A stretch of DNA of 6,612 bases from Deltaproteobacteria bacterium (lineage in GTDB: Bacteria; Desulfobacterota; GWC2-55-46): positions 1-6,612 of the forward strand of contig JAUSLB010000050.1 of NCBI GenBank assembly GCA_030646655.1. The letters are read 5' to 3'. Shown here in pieces: positions 1-5,412 of this stretch. Every line of letters starts with the position of its first letter. Within the stretch, counting starts at the first letter, position 1. Below the pieces are notes generated by a model. That model was not told the DNA's origin, searched no databases, and worked only from the letters and a program-made list of their open reading frames with translations. The position numbers and the translations under genes are program-made.

Positions 1-300
1 TTCGATTCCTCAGGCTCGGCGTCCTTCATATGGGAGTCCCTCGTGTTGAATACATACGGTCTTAAGGAATACTTAAGGGGCGATGACGAGGATATCGGCA
101 TAGAGGAGAGGTTCAGGAAGGACCTTGCGGCTGTCGAGGGCTCTTACAGGAAGGTCGGGGAGATGTGCAGTAAGTTCATCCCCAAGCTTGACAAAGCGCT
201 GTCGTTCATAAAGGGAGAAAAAGAAAAGAACTGCAGGGCAGGGGACCCTGAAAACCCTTGCACCGGCTGCAAATGCAAAAAGGAGGCGGCAAATGCCTGA
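1..300 (+). CDS. C-terminal part of an unrecognised protein with a Cys cluster (5' end outside window)
   Basis: The reading frame is open from the first base to TGA at 298-300, giving 99 residues of a longer protein. A GTG at 43 could in principle start a short protein, but the frame continues upstream and no Shine-Dalgarno sequence precedes the GTG, so I treat it as partial. The visible part is charged and probably helical. It ends in a Cys-rich tail (C78, C87, C90, C92, pattern C-x8-C-x2-C-x-C) followed by Lys residues, which could bind a metal. I do not recognise the family. It is neither CsrA nor FliW, which often precede flagellin. A flagellin-modifying protein is conceivable only from position. 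The stop overlaps the next start by 8 bp, so the two genes are probably co-translated. Confidence 0.75.
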   Translation, partial: FDSSGSASFIWESLVLNTYGLKEYLRGDDEDIGIEERFRKDLAAVEGSYRKVGEMCSKFIPKLDKALSFIKGEKEKNCRAGDPENPCTGCKCKKEAANA

Positions 301-895
301 GGTTACGCTTGACGGCAAAAAACTCGATTTCGATGACACTGAAAATGACTCTACAGTAGGCGAACTCCTTAAGGCGGTTGAAAAGGAGCTTAAGCCCCTA
401 AGGAGGTTCATACAGGACATAAGGCTCGACGGACAGCCTGCCCCGGAGTGGAGGACGGGCGCAGGGCTGAGGAGCCTTATATGCAAGTTCAACGAAATAA
501 GCATAGAGACCGGGTCCGTGGAGGCGGCGGCTCTCGAGGGGCTCGATACGGTCGAGGGGTACATAAAGGTAATAAAGGAAGAGATAAACGCGTGCGTAAG
601 GGATTCCCGGGTCGGCAACCCTGAGGCTGAAAAAAGGTTCAACTCGTTATTCGAGGGGCTCGTCGAGGTCGTAAAGACCATAGAGGCGCTTTCCGGGTGC
701 GCTGACGCGTTCGACATAAAGCTCTTCAGGGAGAACCCTGAGAACTTCTACCTGCCTCTGCTTAAGAACCTCGAGGCATTAAAAGACGCGAGGAACTCCG
801 GTGACCCTGTACTTGTGGCCGACATGCTGGAATACGAGCTTACGCCCTTCTTAGACGGCATGGAATCGCGCATATTCAGCTGCCACGGAGCGTAA
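293..895 (+). CDS. Conserved-looking hypothetical protein, 200 aa, possible small beta-rich N-terminus and helical body
   Basis: ATG at 293 has an ideal AGGAGG (281-286) six bases upstream and overlaps the previous stop in ATGCCTGA, which fixes the start and indicates translational coupling. The first 50 or so residues alternate strand-like segments with a helix (VTLDGKKLDF, then TVGELLKAVEKEL, then IRLDGQ), which could be a small beta-grasp-like fold; this is a guess from the pattern. Residues from about 55 to 200 look entirely helical and acidic, with no signal peptide or membrane segment, so the protein is probably cytosolic. Four Cys are scattered, the last in the C-terminal SCHGA. I cannot name a family or function. 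It lies directly upstream of the flagellin transcription unit but is separated from it by a probable terminator and a sigma-28 promoter, so a flagellar role is only suggested by position. Confidence 0.8.
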   Translation: MPEVTLDGKKLDFDDTENDSTVGELLKAVEKELKPLRRFIQDIRLDGQPAPEWRTGAGLRSLICKFNEISIETGSVEAAALEGLDTVEGYIKVIKEEINACVRDSRVGNPEAEKRFNSLFEGLVEVVKTIEALSGCADAFDIKLFRENPENFYLPLLKNLEALKDARNSGDPVLVADMLEYELTPFLDGMESRIFSCHGA

Positions 896-930
896 GAGCC
901 CCTTCTGCCCCGCCCGGCAGGCTCATTTTC
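896..930 (+). terminator. Probable intrinsic terminator of the upstream two-gene unit
   Basis: Immediately after the stop codon, GAGC (896-899) can pair with GCTC (921-924) and CTGCC (905-909) with GGCAG (916-920). The loop is six bases, with a five-base bulge on the left arm. The stem is followed by ATTTTC (925-930). The bulge and short U-run make it imperfect, but its position, right after a stop and five bases before a sigma-28 promoter, fits a terminator. Confidence 0.5.
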
Positions 931-934
931 GGGC

Positions 935-961
935 TAAAGTTCCGCCCGGTTCATCCGATAT
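935..961 (+). promoter_or_regulatory. Sigma-28 (FliA) promoter of the flagellin operon
   Basis: The -35 element TAAAGTTC (935-942) matches 7 of 8 bases of the enterobacterial FliA consensus TAAAGTTT. After exactly 11 bases comes TCCGATAT (954-961), matching 6 of 8 bases of GCCGATAA. Transcription would begin near 967-970, leaving a leader of about 115 nt before the flagellin ATG. The same -35 octamer recurs at 4536-4543, which supports both calls. Confidence 0.88.
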
Positions 962-987
962 TTAAACTAAGAGGCGTATGGCAAAAA

Positions 988-1081
988 GGCCGGAAAGGGG
1001 GGGACCGGAAAAGGCCGGGCCAGAAAAGCCTTAAAAAAACACGGCAAGGATGCCGAATAAAAACACTACGGAGGGTACAAA
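988..1081 (+). promoter_or_regulatory. Structured flagellin mRNA leader with candidate CsrA (RsmA) binding sites
   Basis: CGGCA (1042-1046) pairs with TGCCG (1051-1055) to present the four-base loop AGGA. The core CAAGGATG matches the central part of the CsrA SELEX consensus (CARGGAUG), in the favoured hairpin-loop context. A second GGA (1070-1072) lies 22 nt downstream inside the Shine-Dalgarno GGAGGG (1070-1075), six bases from the ATG. Three more GGA triplets lie upstream (992, 1002, 1007) among potential stems such as CCGG 990-993/1005-1008 and AAGGC/GCCTT 1011-1015/1028-1032. An upstream hairpin site plus a Shine-Dalgarno site is the known layout of CsrA repression of Bacillus hag. CsrA itself is not in the window, so binding is inferred. 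Confidence 0.65.
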
Positions 1082-1912
1082 ATGTCATTAGTCATCAACA
1101 CAAACGTTGCCGCTTTAATCGCCCAGCAGAACCTTTCAGTATCAAACTCCCAGTTACAGGTTAGCGTACAGAGGCTCTCATCGGGCTACAGGGTAAACTC
1201 CTCAGCCGACGACGCAGCCGGCCTCGGAAGGGCTGACCAGCTGAGAAGCCAGTCGAGGATGATACAGGCCTCGATGAGGAACATCAACGACGGCGTAAGC
1301 GCGATGGAGATCAGCGACAAGGCCGCCGAGCAGGTAACAAACATCGTGACAAGGATGTCAGAGCTGGCAGCGAGCGCCGCGCAGGGCACCCTGGACTCAA
1401 CCAACAGGAGCTACTACAGCGACGAGTTCGACAAGCTCATACAAGAAATAGACAGGATCGCCAACACCACGGAGTTCGGCGGCTTCAAGCTCATCAACGG
1501 CGATACCGCCAATCTCACAATGTACATAGGCTTCAAGAACACCACAAACGACCAGCTCGGCATATCTCTTAACTGCCTGACGGCTGGCGCGAGCGGCCTT
1601 AACCTCTCAGCCGGCATACTCGGCTCGATCACAGGCGCCCTTAGCGCCCTTGATTCGATCAGCGCCGCGTTGAAGACCATAGGCAACGCGAGAGCCATCT
1701 ACGGCGCGTCCACAAACAGGCTAACTTCGGCCCTTTCAAACCTGCAGGTCACATTCACCAACTATCAGGCCGCTGAGTCAAGGATCAGGGACGCGGACTT
1801 CGCCTTCGAAACGGCGGTATACACGAAGAACCAGATAATGGTTCAGGCAGGCACCTCAGTCCTCGCTCAGGCGAACACGCTGCCCCAGAACGCTCTTTCG
1901 CTCTTAAGGTAA
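1082..1912 (+). CDS. fliC: Flagellin, short type lacking outer D2/D3 domains
   Basis: The 276-residue filament subunit is exported through the flagellar type III apparatus and polymerises under the FliD cap. The conserved N-terminal D0/D1 region spans residues 1-140, with the INTNVAAL start, QRLSSG, NSSADDAAGLG and EFGGFKLING. The C-terminal D1/D0 region spans about 190-276, with ESRIRDADFAFE and the ending VLAQANTLPQNALSLLR. Only about 50 residues join the two, so there is no D2/D3 insertion, unlike the roughly 500-residue enterobacterial flagellins. A single Cys (C165) lies in this hinge region. ATG at 1082 follows GGAGGG with a six-base gap. A sigma-28 promoter and a CsrA-like leader precede the gene, and a strong stem-loop follows it. 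Isoleucine codons favour ATC (about 11 ATC to 8 ATA), whereas flaG next door uses mostly ATA, as expected for a very highly expressed gene. Confidence 0.97.
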   Translation: MSLVINTNVAALIAQQNLSVSNSQLQVSVQRLSSGYRVNSSADDAAGLGRADQLRSQSRMIQASMRNINDGVSAMEISDKAAEQVTNIVTRMSELAASAAQGTLDSTNRSYYSDEFDKLIQEIDRIANTTEFGGFKLINGDTANLTMYIGFKNTTNDQLGISLNCLTAGASGLNLSAGILGSITGALSALDSISAALKTIGNARAIYGASTNRLTSALSNLQVTFTNYQAAESRIRDADFAFETAVYTKNQIMVQAGTSVLAQANTLPQNALSLLR

Positions 1913-1941
1913 CGATTAAAGCCGCAAAGGCCCCTGGAACC

Positions 1942-1965
1942 GGCGGGGGGCATAAGCCCCCCGCC
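1942..1965 (+). promoter_or_regulatory. Perfect GC-rich stem-loop between fliC and flaG
   Basis: GGCGGGGGGC (1942-1951) and GCCCCCCGCC (1956-1965) form a perfect 10-bp stem with the tetraloop ATAA. No U-run follows on either strand (AAACCTCGG comes next), so it is not a classical intrinsic terminator. It probably protects the 3' end of the flagellin message from exonucleases or partly attenuates read-through, setting a high ratio of flagellin to the FlaG-FliD-FliS-FliT products. Confidence 0.75.
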
Positions 1966-1982
1966 AAACCTCGGAGGGATTT

Positions 1983-2342
1983 ATGGGCATAGACATCAGC
2001 ATAAAGGAAATAAGAAGGTCTCCGGCACAGCCGGCGAATGAATCCGGGCCGGCCGCGAGGAAGACGGAAGCGGCAACAGGGCTTTTCTCAAACCCCGCGG
2101 AGGCGAAAAAGGACCTGCCGCCTCAGAAGATAGAAGAGGTCGCCTCAGAGGTGCAGATACAGATGAAGAGGCTCAATACCGAGCTGAGGTTCGAGGTCGA
2201 CAAGGAATCAAAGGACGTAATAGTGAGGATAATCGACCCCGAGACCAAGCAGGTGATAAGGCAGATACCCTCGGAAGAGCTTATGGCGATAAGGGCGCGC
2301 ATGGAGGAGCTCATAGGCGTCCTCTATAATTCCAAAACCTGA
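1983..2342 (+). CDS. flaG: FlaG family flagellar protein
   Basis: This 119-residue protein has a disordered, Pro/Ala/Lys-rich N-terminus (residues 1-50) and the FlaG domain at about 50-117. The core LNTELRFEVDKES, then DVIVRIIDPETKQVIRQIP, then SEELMAIRARMEELIG, is typical of the family. FlaG proteins are encoded between flagellin and FliD in many bacteria and affect filament length in some; their biochemical role is unsettled. The ATG follows GGAGGG (1973-1978). The gene lies 70 bases after the fliC stop and 41 bases before fliD, with no promoter I can recognise, so it is probably expressed by read-through past the 1942-1965 stem-loop. Confidence 0.93.
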   Translation: MGIDISIKEIRRSPAQPANESGPAARKTEAATGLFSNPAEAKKDLPPQKIEEVASEVQIQMKRLNTELRFEVDKESKDVIVRIIDPETKQVIRQIPSEELMAIRARMEELIGVLYNSKT

Positions 2343-2383
2343 ACGGCGTATTATTTTTAATCCTATTCTACGGAGAATCTTAG

Positions 2384-3718
2384 ATGAGCATCTCCGCCAC
2401 ATCAGGCGTTATAAGCAACATCGATTACGAAACGCTCATTACCCAGCTCGTTAACGTTAAAAGGCTGTCGATAACCCAGCTCGAGACGGAGAAGAGCACG
2501 CTCGAGGACAAAAAATCCGCTTACGAGACATTGAGCTCAAGGGTCACTGACCTTAAATCAGCCGCAGACGACCTGAGCACAGCCGACGCCTTCAAGGTCT
2601 TCACCGCGAGCGTTACCGATGAGAATATCCTCGGGGCGGCCGTCAGCTCGGGAGCCTCCAAGGGCTCGTACTCCGTAATAGTCAACGCAATAGCCAGATC
2701 CCATAAGATAGCCGCCGACGGGGTGGCCTCCGATACATCCACTATCGCGGCCGGCGCGGGGTCTTTCAGCTTTCAGGTAGGCGCGCTCGCGGTCCAGACC
2801 GTAAGCGTGGACGCCGCTACCACCCTTGCCGGCTTAAGTGATTCTATAAACAGCCTTAACTCCGGCGTAACAGCGACAATTGTAAATGACGGCGGGGCTG
2901 CAAACCCCTACAGGCTCATACTTACGAGCGATAACACCGGCACTGCGAACGCCGTTACAATAACCCAGAACGACACGAGCCTCGCATTCTCAACGACCTT
3001 ACAGGCGGCGCAGGACGCCTCTATCACGGTTGACGGGCTCGCCTGCACGAGGCCGTCCAATACCGTCACCGACATAATCGCCGGGGTTACGCTGGACCTT
3101 AAGAGTTCTGACCCGGCGAAAACGGTCACCGTAAACGTCAGCAGGGATACCGAAGAGATCTCGAAAAAGGTCACCGCGCTCGTAGATAAGTACAATGCGG
3201 TAGTAAGCTGGATAACATCCAACAACAGGTATGACAGCGAGACGCAGACCTCCGGGGCGTTCTTCGGCGAGTCTGTGGCAAGGAGCGTCTGGGACGACTT
3301 AAGGAGGGGCATGCAGTCCTCAATAAGCGGCCTGCCGGACACCATGAACAGGCTCCTCCATATCGGCGTTAAGAGCGACACTAACGGGGTCATGTCGCTC
3401 GATGCCTCAAAGCTCACCTCCGCGCTATCGTCCAACTTCGACGATGTGGTCAAGCTCTTCGAGGACGGCGCCTCCACAAAGGGTTTCGGCGGCCTCGTCT
3501 ATGACATGGCTAACGGCATTACTGACTTCGCGGACGGAAGGATAACCGTTAAAGGGAAGGGCCTCGCCAAGAACATCTCAAGGATAGACGACGACATACT
3601 GAAAAAAGAGGCCGAGGTCACTCAGTACGAGGAGCAGGTAAGGGCCCAGTTCATAGGGCTTGAGACGATGCTCGCGAGCCTTAAGAACCAGCAAAACTAC
3701 CTTTCAGGGCTGTATTAA
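2384..3718 (+). CDS. fliD: Flagellar hook-associated protein 2, filament cap FliD
   Basis: At 444 residues the length is close to the Salmonella cap protein. The FliD N-terminal domain covers roughly 5-105: IDYETLITQLVNVKR, then a long heptad-like helix, then FKVFTASVTDENIL and GSYSVIVNAIARSHKI. A Ser/Thr/Ala-rich middle follows. The FliD C-terminal domain, from about 210, begins with the family signature DG-x2-C-TRPSNTV-x-DIIAGVTLDL. The end (about 400-444) is a coiled coil terminating in QNYLSGLY, as is usual for FliD. The cap sits at the filament tip and folds incoming flagellin subunits. The N-terminal SGVISNIDYE replaces the more common SGLDTD-type motif but aligns in position. ATG at 2384 has GGAGA (2372-2376) seven bases upstream. 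The fliS gene starts 12 bases after its stop. Confidence 0.96.
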   Translation: MSISATSGVISNIDYETLITQLVNVKRLSITQLETEKSTLEDKKSAYETLSSRVTDLKSAADDLSTADAFKVFTASVTDENILGAAVSSGASKGSYSVIVNAIARSHKIAADGVASDTSTIAAGAGSFSFQVGALAVQTVSVDAATTLAGLSDSINSLNSGVTATIVNDGGAANPYRLILTSDNTGTANAVTITQNDTSLAFSTTLQAAQDASITVDGLACTRPSNTVTDIIAGVTLDLKSSDPAKTVTVNVSRDTEEISKKVTALVDKYNAVVSWITSNNRYDSETQTSGAFFGESVARSVWDDLRRGMQSSISGLPDTMNRLLHIGVKSDTNGVMSLDASKLTSALSSNFDDVVKLFEDGASTKGFGGLVYDMANGITDFADGRITVKGKGLAKNISRIDDDILKKEAEVTQYEEQVRAQFIGLETMLASLKNQQNYLSGLY

Positions 3719-3730
3719 AGGGGAACATAG

Positions 3731-4141
3731 ATGAACAAGATGAGGCAGTACCATAATGTGCAGGTAATGACGGCCGATAAGGTCCGGCTCATCATAATGC
3801 TCTGCGAGGGCGTTATAAGGTTCAACAGATCGGCCCAGAGGTCGATACGCGAGGGCGACATAGAGGGGCGGAATAACTTCATAAACAGGTCGCTCGCCAT
3901 TATAAGCGAACTCAACAGCTCTCTAAACATGGAAGAGGGCGGCGAGATAGCCCGCAACCTCTCAAGCCTCTACGAGTTCTCGACAAGCCAGCTTACGCTG
4001 GCGAACTTAAAGAACAGCGCCGAGCCGCTTGAAGTGGTGACGAACATCATAAGCGAGCTCAAGGCAGGCTGGGAGTGTATCGCCGGCAAAAAGGCCGCCT
4101 CAGCCCCGGAAATTGAGGCGCGGAGCGGATATGGCGCATAG
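3731..4141 (+). CDS. fliS: Flagellin export chaperone FliS
   Basis: This 136-residue, all-helical cytosolic chaperone binds the C-terminal D0 helix of flagellin and prevents premature polymerisation before export. Family hallmarks are visible in order: YHNVQVMTADKVRLIIMLCEG at the N-terminus (residues 7-27), then the helix with NRSLAIISELNSSLNMEEGGEIARNLSSLYEF, then the late helix EVVTNIISELKAGWECI. The last 20 residues (AASAPEIEARSGYGA) are a probably disordered tail. ATG at 3731 follows AGGGG (3719-3723), which overlaps the tail of fliD. The final 11 bases overlap the next gene. Its client, flagellin, is encoded first in the same operon. Confidence 0.95.
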   Translation: MNKMRQYHNVQVMTADKVRLIIMLCEGVIRFNRSAQRSIREGDIEGRNNFINRSLAIISELNSSLNMEEGGEIARNLSSLYEFSTSQLTLANLKNSAEPLEVVTNIISELKAGWECIAGKKAASAPEIEARSGYGA

Positions 4142-4460
4142 CGCTCTTCGCCACGAGGAGATATTAAGGAGGGTCTTAGAACTGTCCCGGCTCCAGAGAA
4201 ACCTCCTCGGCGAGAACAGGCTCCATGATCTCCTTAAGACCCAGTCAGAGAGGGAGACGCTTTTTGCCGAGCTCGAGGGCTTCGGAAAAATCAGCCTGAA
4301 CGACGAACGCCTGAGGAGGCTCGTGGAGAGCATATTAGTCAACGATAAGGTATTGACCTTGACTGTCGAGTCCTCGATGGGCGAGATAAGGTGCAAGCTC
4401 GATAAGATCAAGAACGGGCTTAAGGCGCTGCGCGCCTACAGCTCCCCGCAGTGCAGATAA
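4131..4460 (+). CDS. fliT: Small helical FliT-like flagellar export chaperone
   Basis: This 109-residue protein is predicted to be wholly helical, with no signal peptide. It has three helical stretches: ALRHEEILRRVLELSRLQRNLL, then LLKTQSERETLFAELEGF, then LRRLVESILVNDKVLTLTVESSM running into a basic tail. Size, helical make-up and the slot right after fliS match FliT, the chaperone of FliD; FlgN-type chaperones look similar, so the symbol rests mainly on position. I chose ATG 4131 because GGAG (4122-4125) lies five bases upstream; an in-frame TTG at 4113 has a poorly spaced ribosome site. The overlap with fliS (ATGGCGCATAG) suggests translational coupling. It is the last gene of the filament operon. 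Confidence 0.7.
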   Translation: MAHSALRHEEILRRVLELSRLQRNLLGENRLHDLLKTQSERETLFAELEGFGKISLNDERLRRLVESILVNDKVLTLTVESSMGEIRCKLDKIKNGLKALRAYSSPQCR

Positions 4461-4519
4461 GCGTCACTCCCTGAGCTTCTTTAAAAAATCCGTTTAAAAT
4501 CTGATAAAAAACCCGGGAT

Positions 4520-4553
4520 GGGCCAAAAAAAAGCCTAAAGTTCAGGCCTTTTT
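4520..4553 (+). terminator. Candidate terminator hairpin of the filament operon, overlapping the next promoter
   Basis: GCCT (4533-4536) pairs with AGGC (4544-4547). With a one-base bulge (C4548), AAAAA (4528-4532) pairs with TTTTT (4549-4553). An alternative stem is GGGCC (4520-4524) with GGCCT (4545-4549), directly followed by a T-run. Either would act as a short, modest intrinsic terminator after fliT. The seven-base loop of the first form (4537-4543) is most of the -35 box of the following sigma-28 promoter. Confidence 0.45.
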
Positions 4554-4563
4554 CTGCCGATTA
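4536..4563 (+). promoter_or_regulatory. Sigma-28 (FliA) promoter of the flgM-like gene and regulators
   Basis: TAAAGTTC (4536-4543) is identical to the -35 element in front of flagellin. GCCGATTA (4556-4563) matches 7 of 8 bases of the FliA -10 consensus. The gap is 12 bases, one more than the usual 11, which may lower strength. Transcription would start near 4570, about 27 bases before the ATG of the small FlgM-like gene. Confidence 0.8.
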
Positions 4564-4596
4564 TATAGGTGTAATGAAAACTCATCCGGAGGGGAC

Positions 4597-4776
4597 ATGG
4601 TCAAAATCGACCCTATTGCGGGCCAGAACTGCATAAATACTGAAAAGCCCGTTAAGAGGTCCTTGGTTCAGGAGACTCAAAACCCCAGCGGTGACGCGGT
4701 CACGATCTCGGAAGAGGGCAAAAGAAAGCACATTATGGGCCACCTTCTGGCTAATCTTACGGAAGAGAAGCGCTGA
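4597..4776 (+). CDS. 59-aa FlgM-like protein, possible short anti-sigma-28 factor
   Basis: This short gene is easy to overlook. ATG 4597 follows GGAGGGG (4588-4594), the strongest ribosome site in the area, and a sigma-28 promoter lies just upstream. The product starts MVKIDPIAG, has a polar linker, then SGDAVTISEEGKRK (residues 31-44) and a final helix HIMGHLLANLTEEKR. The D-x-V-x-(I/L)-S-x-x-(G/A)-K pattern after a disordered N-terminus resembles the middle of FlgM, the exported inhibitor of FliA. FlgM usually continues for another 40 or so residues carrying the sigma-binding helices; here only about 15 follow and no other frame supplies them. It may therefore be a minimal or degenerate FlgM, or an unrelated small late-gene product. 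The gene call is firm and the function tentative. Confidence 0.72.
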   Translation: MVKIDPIAGQNCINTEKPVKRSLVQETQNPSGDAVTISEEGKRKHIMGHLLANLTEEKR

Positions 4777-4792
4777 GCTTTACAGGGGTCAA

Positions 4793-5380
4793 ATGGCTGC
4801 GGAAAACCTTAAAATACTTATTACCGACGACGACATCGACTTAAGGGAACTCCTTACCGAGGCGGTCGGGAACTGGGGGTATAAGACCTCTGTTGCTAAA
4901 AACGGCGAGGAGGCCTTAAAGAAGCTGAGGATGGAGAGGTTCGACATGGTTATTACGGACCTCATGATGCCCGGCATGGACGGCCTCGCGCTCCTTAAAA
5001 AGATCAGGGAGCTCGATAAAGAGATACTCGTCATCATAATAACGGGATACGCGACCATAGAGACGGCCGTTAAGGCGATAGAGGAAGGCGCCTACGACTA
5101 CATAGCCAAGCCTTTCAGGCTGGATGAGCTTATGATAGTCATTAAGAACGCAGGAGAGCGATTGAGGCTTACCATGCAGAACAAGGCCCTCCTTGACGAG
5201 CTAAGGAGCGCTTACGGCGAGATAGCGCTCCTTAAGAGCGCTCTTACACATCCCTCTTCCGAAAAGAGGGCGGCTGAGGAGCCTGCGGCCTTAAGCGCTA
5301 AGGGCGACTTAAGTCCGTGGAAGCAGCAGGAATACCTTAAAGAGGCCGACCGGTTCTTAAAAAAGCCCGCCAAGAGCTGA
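4793..5380 (+). CDS. Stand-alone response regulator: REC domain with helical tail
   Basis: This 195-residue protein has a CheY-like receiver at residues 6-120. Acidic residues D12/D13 bind Mg2+, D56 (ITDLMMPGMDG) is the phosphoacceptor, and T84 and K106 (in YIAKPF) complete the switch. After the receiver comes a coiled-coil helix (about 120-150, ERLRLTMQNKALLDELRSAY), then a low-complexity segment and a short charged C-terminal helix. There is no DNA-binding, AAA+ or enzymatic domain, so output is likely by protein contact. I chose ATG 4793, giving MAAENLKILITDDD, with AGGGG (4784-4788) upstream; extending to 4691 in this frame would only add sequence antiparallel in sense to nothing known and would overlap the FlgM-like gene. 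It starts 16 bases after that gene, so it is probably co-transcribed from the same sigma-28 promoter. Confidence 0.92.
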   Translation: MAAENLKILITDDDIDLRELLTEAVGNWGYKTSVAKNGEEALKKLRMERFDMVITDLMMPGMDGLALLKKIRELDKEILVIIITGYATIETAVKAIEEGAYDYIAKPFRLDELMIVIKNAGERLRLTMQNKALLDELRSAYGEIALLKSALTHPSSEKRAAEEPAALSAKGDLSPWKQQEYLKEADRFLKKPAKS

Positions 5381-5412
5381 TTTTTTTACTTTAATTCCGG
5401 GGGATTTTTCCT

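Noticed and set aside
73..717. Long minus-strand open frame of 214 codons opposite the two unknown genes
   Set aside because: It is antisense to two coupled genes with excellent ribosome sites, its product is a low-complexity Ser/Leu-rich sequence, and it lacks a Shine-Dalgarno. It arises from the codon bias of the + strand.
981..995. Sigma-54 promoter suggested by TGGCA in the flagellin leader
   Set aside because: The -12 TTGC element is missing at the required spacing, and the site lies downstream of the good sigma-28 promoter.
1916..1945. Possible sigma-28 promoter before flaG starting at TTAAAGCC
   Set aside because: Only the TAAAG core matches, and no CCGAT-like -10 lies at the right distance.
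4483..4510. AT-rich segment with a TAAAAT -10-like hexamer after fliT
   Set aside because: No reasonable -35 lies 16-18 bases upstream, and a much better sigma-28 promoter follows.
4574..4636. 20-codon upstream open frame overlapping the FlgM-like start
   Set aside because: No Shine-Dalgarno lies before its ATG, and the strong GGAGGGG belongs to the ATG at 4597.
4691..4792. N-terminal extension of the single-REC protein to an upstream start at 4691
   Set aside because: It would overlap the FlgM-like gene in another frame, gives an Arg/Lys-rich non-conserved stretch, and has no ribosome site; ATG 4793 with AGGGG upstream starts exactly at the receiver domain.
5355..5387. Terminator between the two response regulator genes, ending in a seven-T run
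   Set aside because: Only AGC/GCT plus an interrupted A/T pairing can form before the T-run; the stem is too weak to call.
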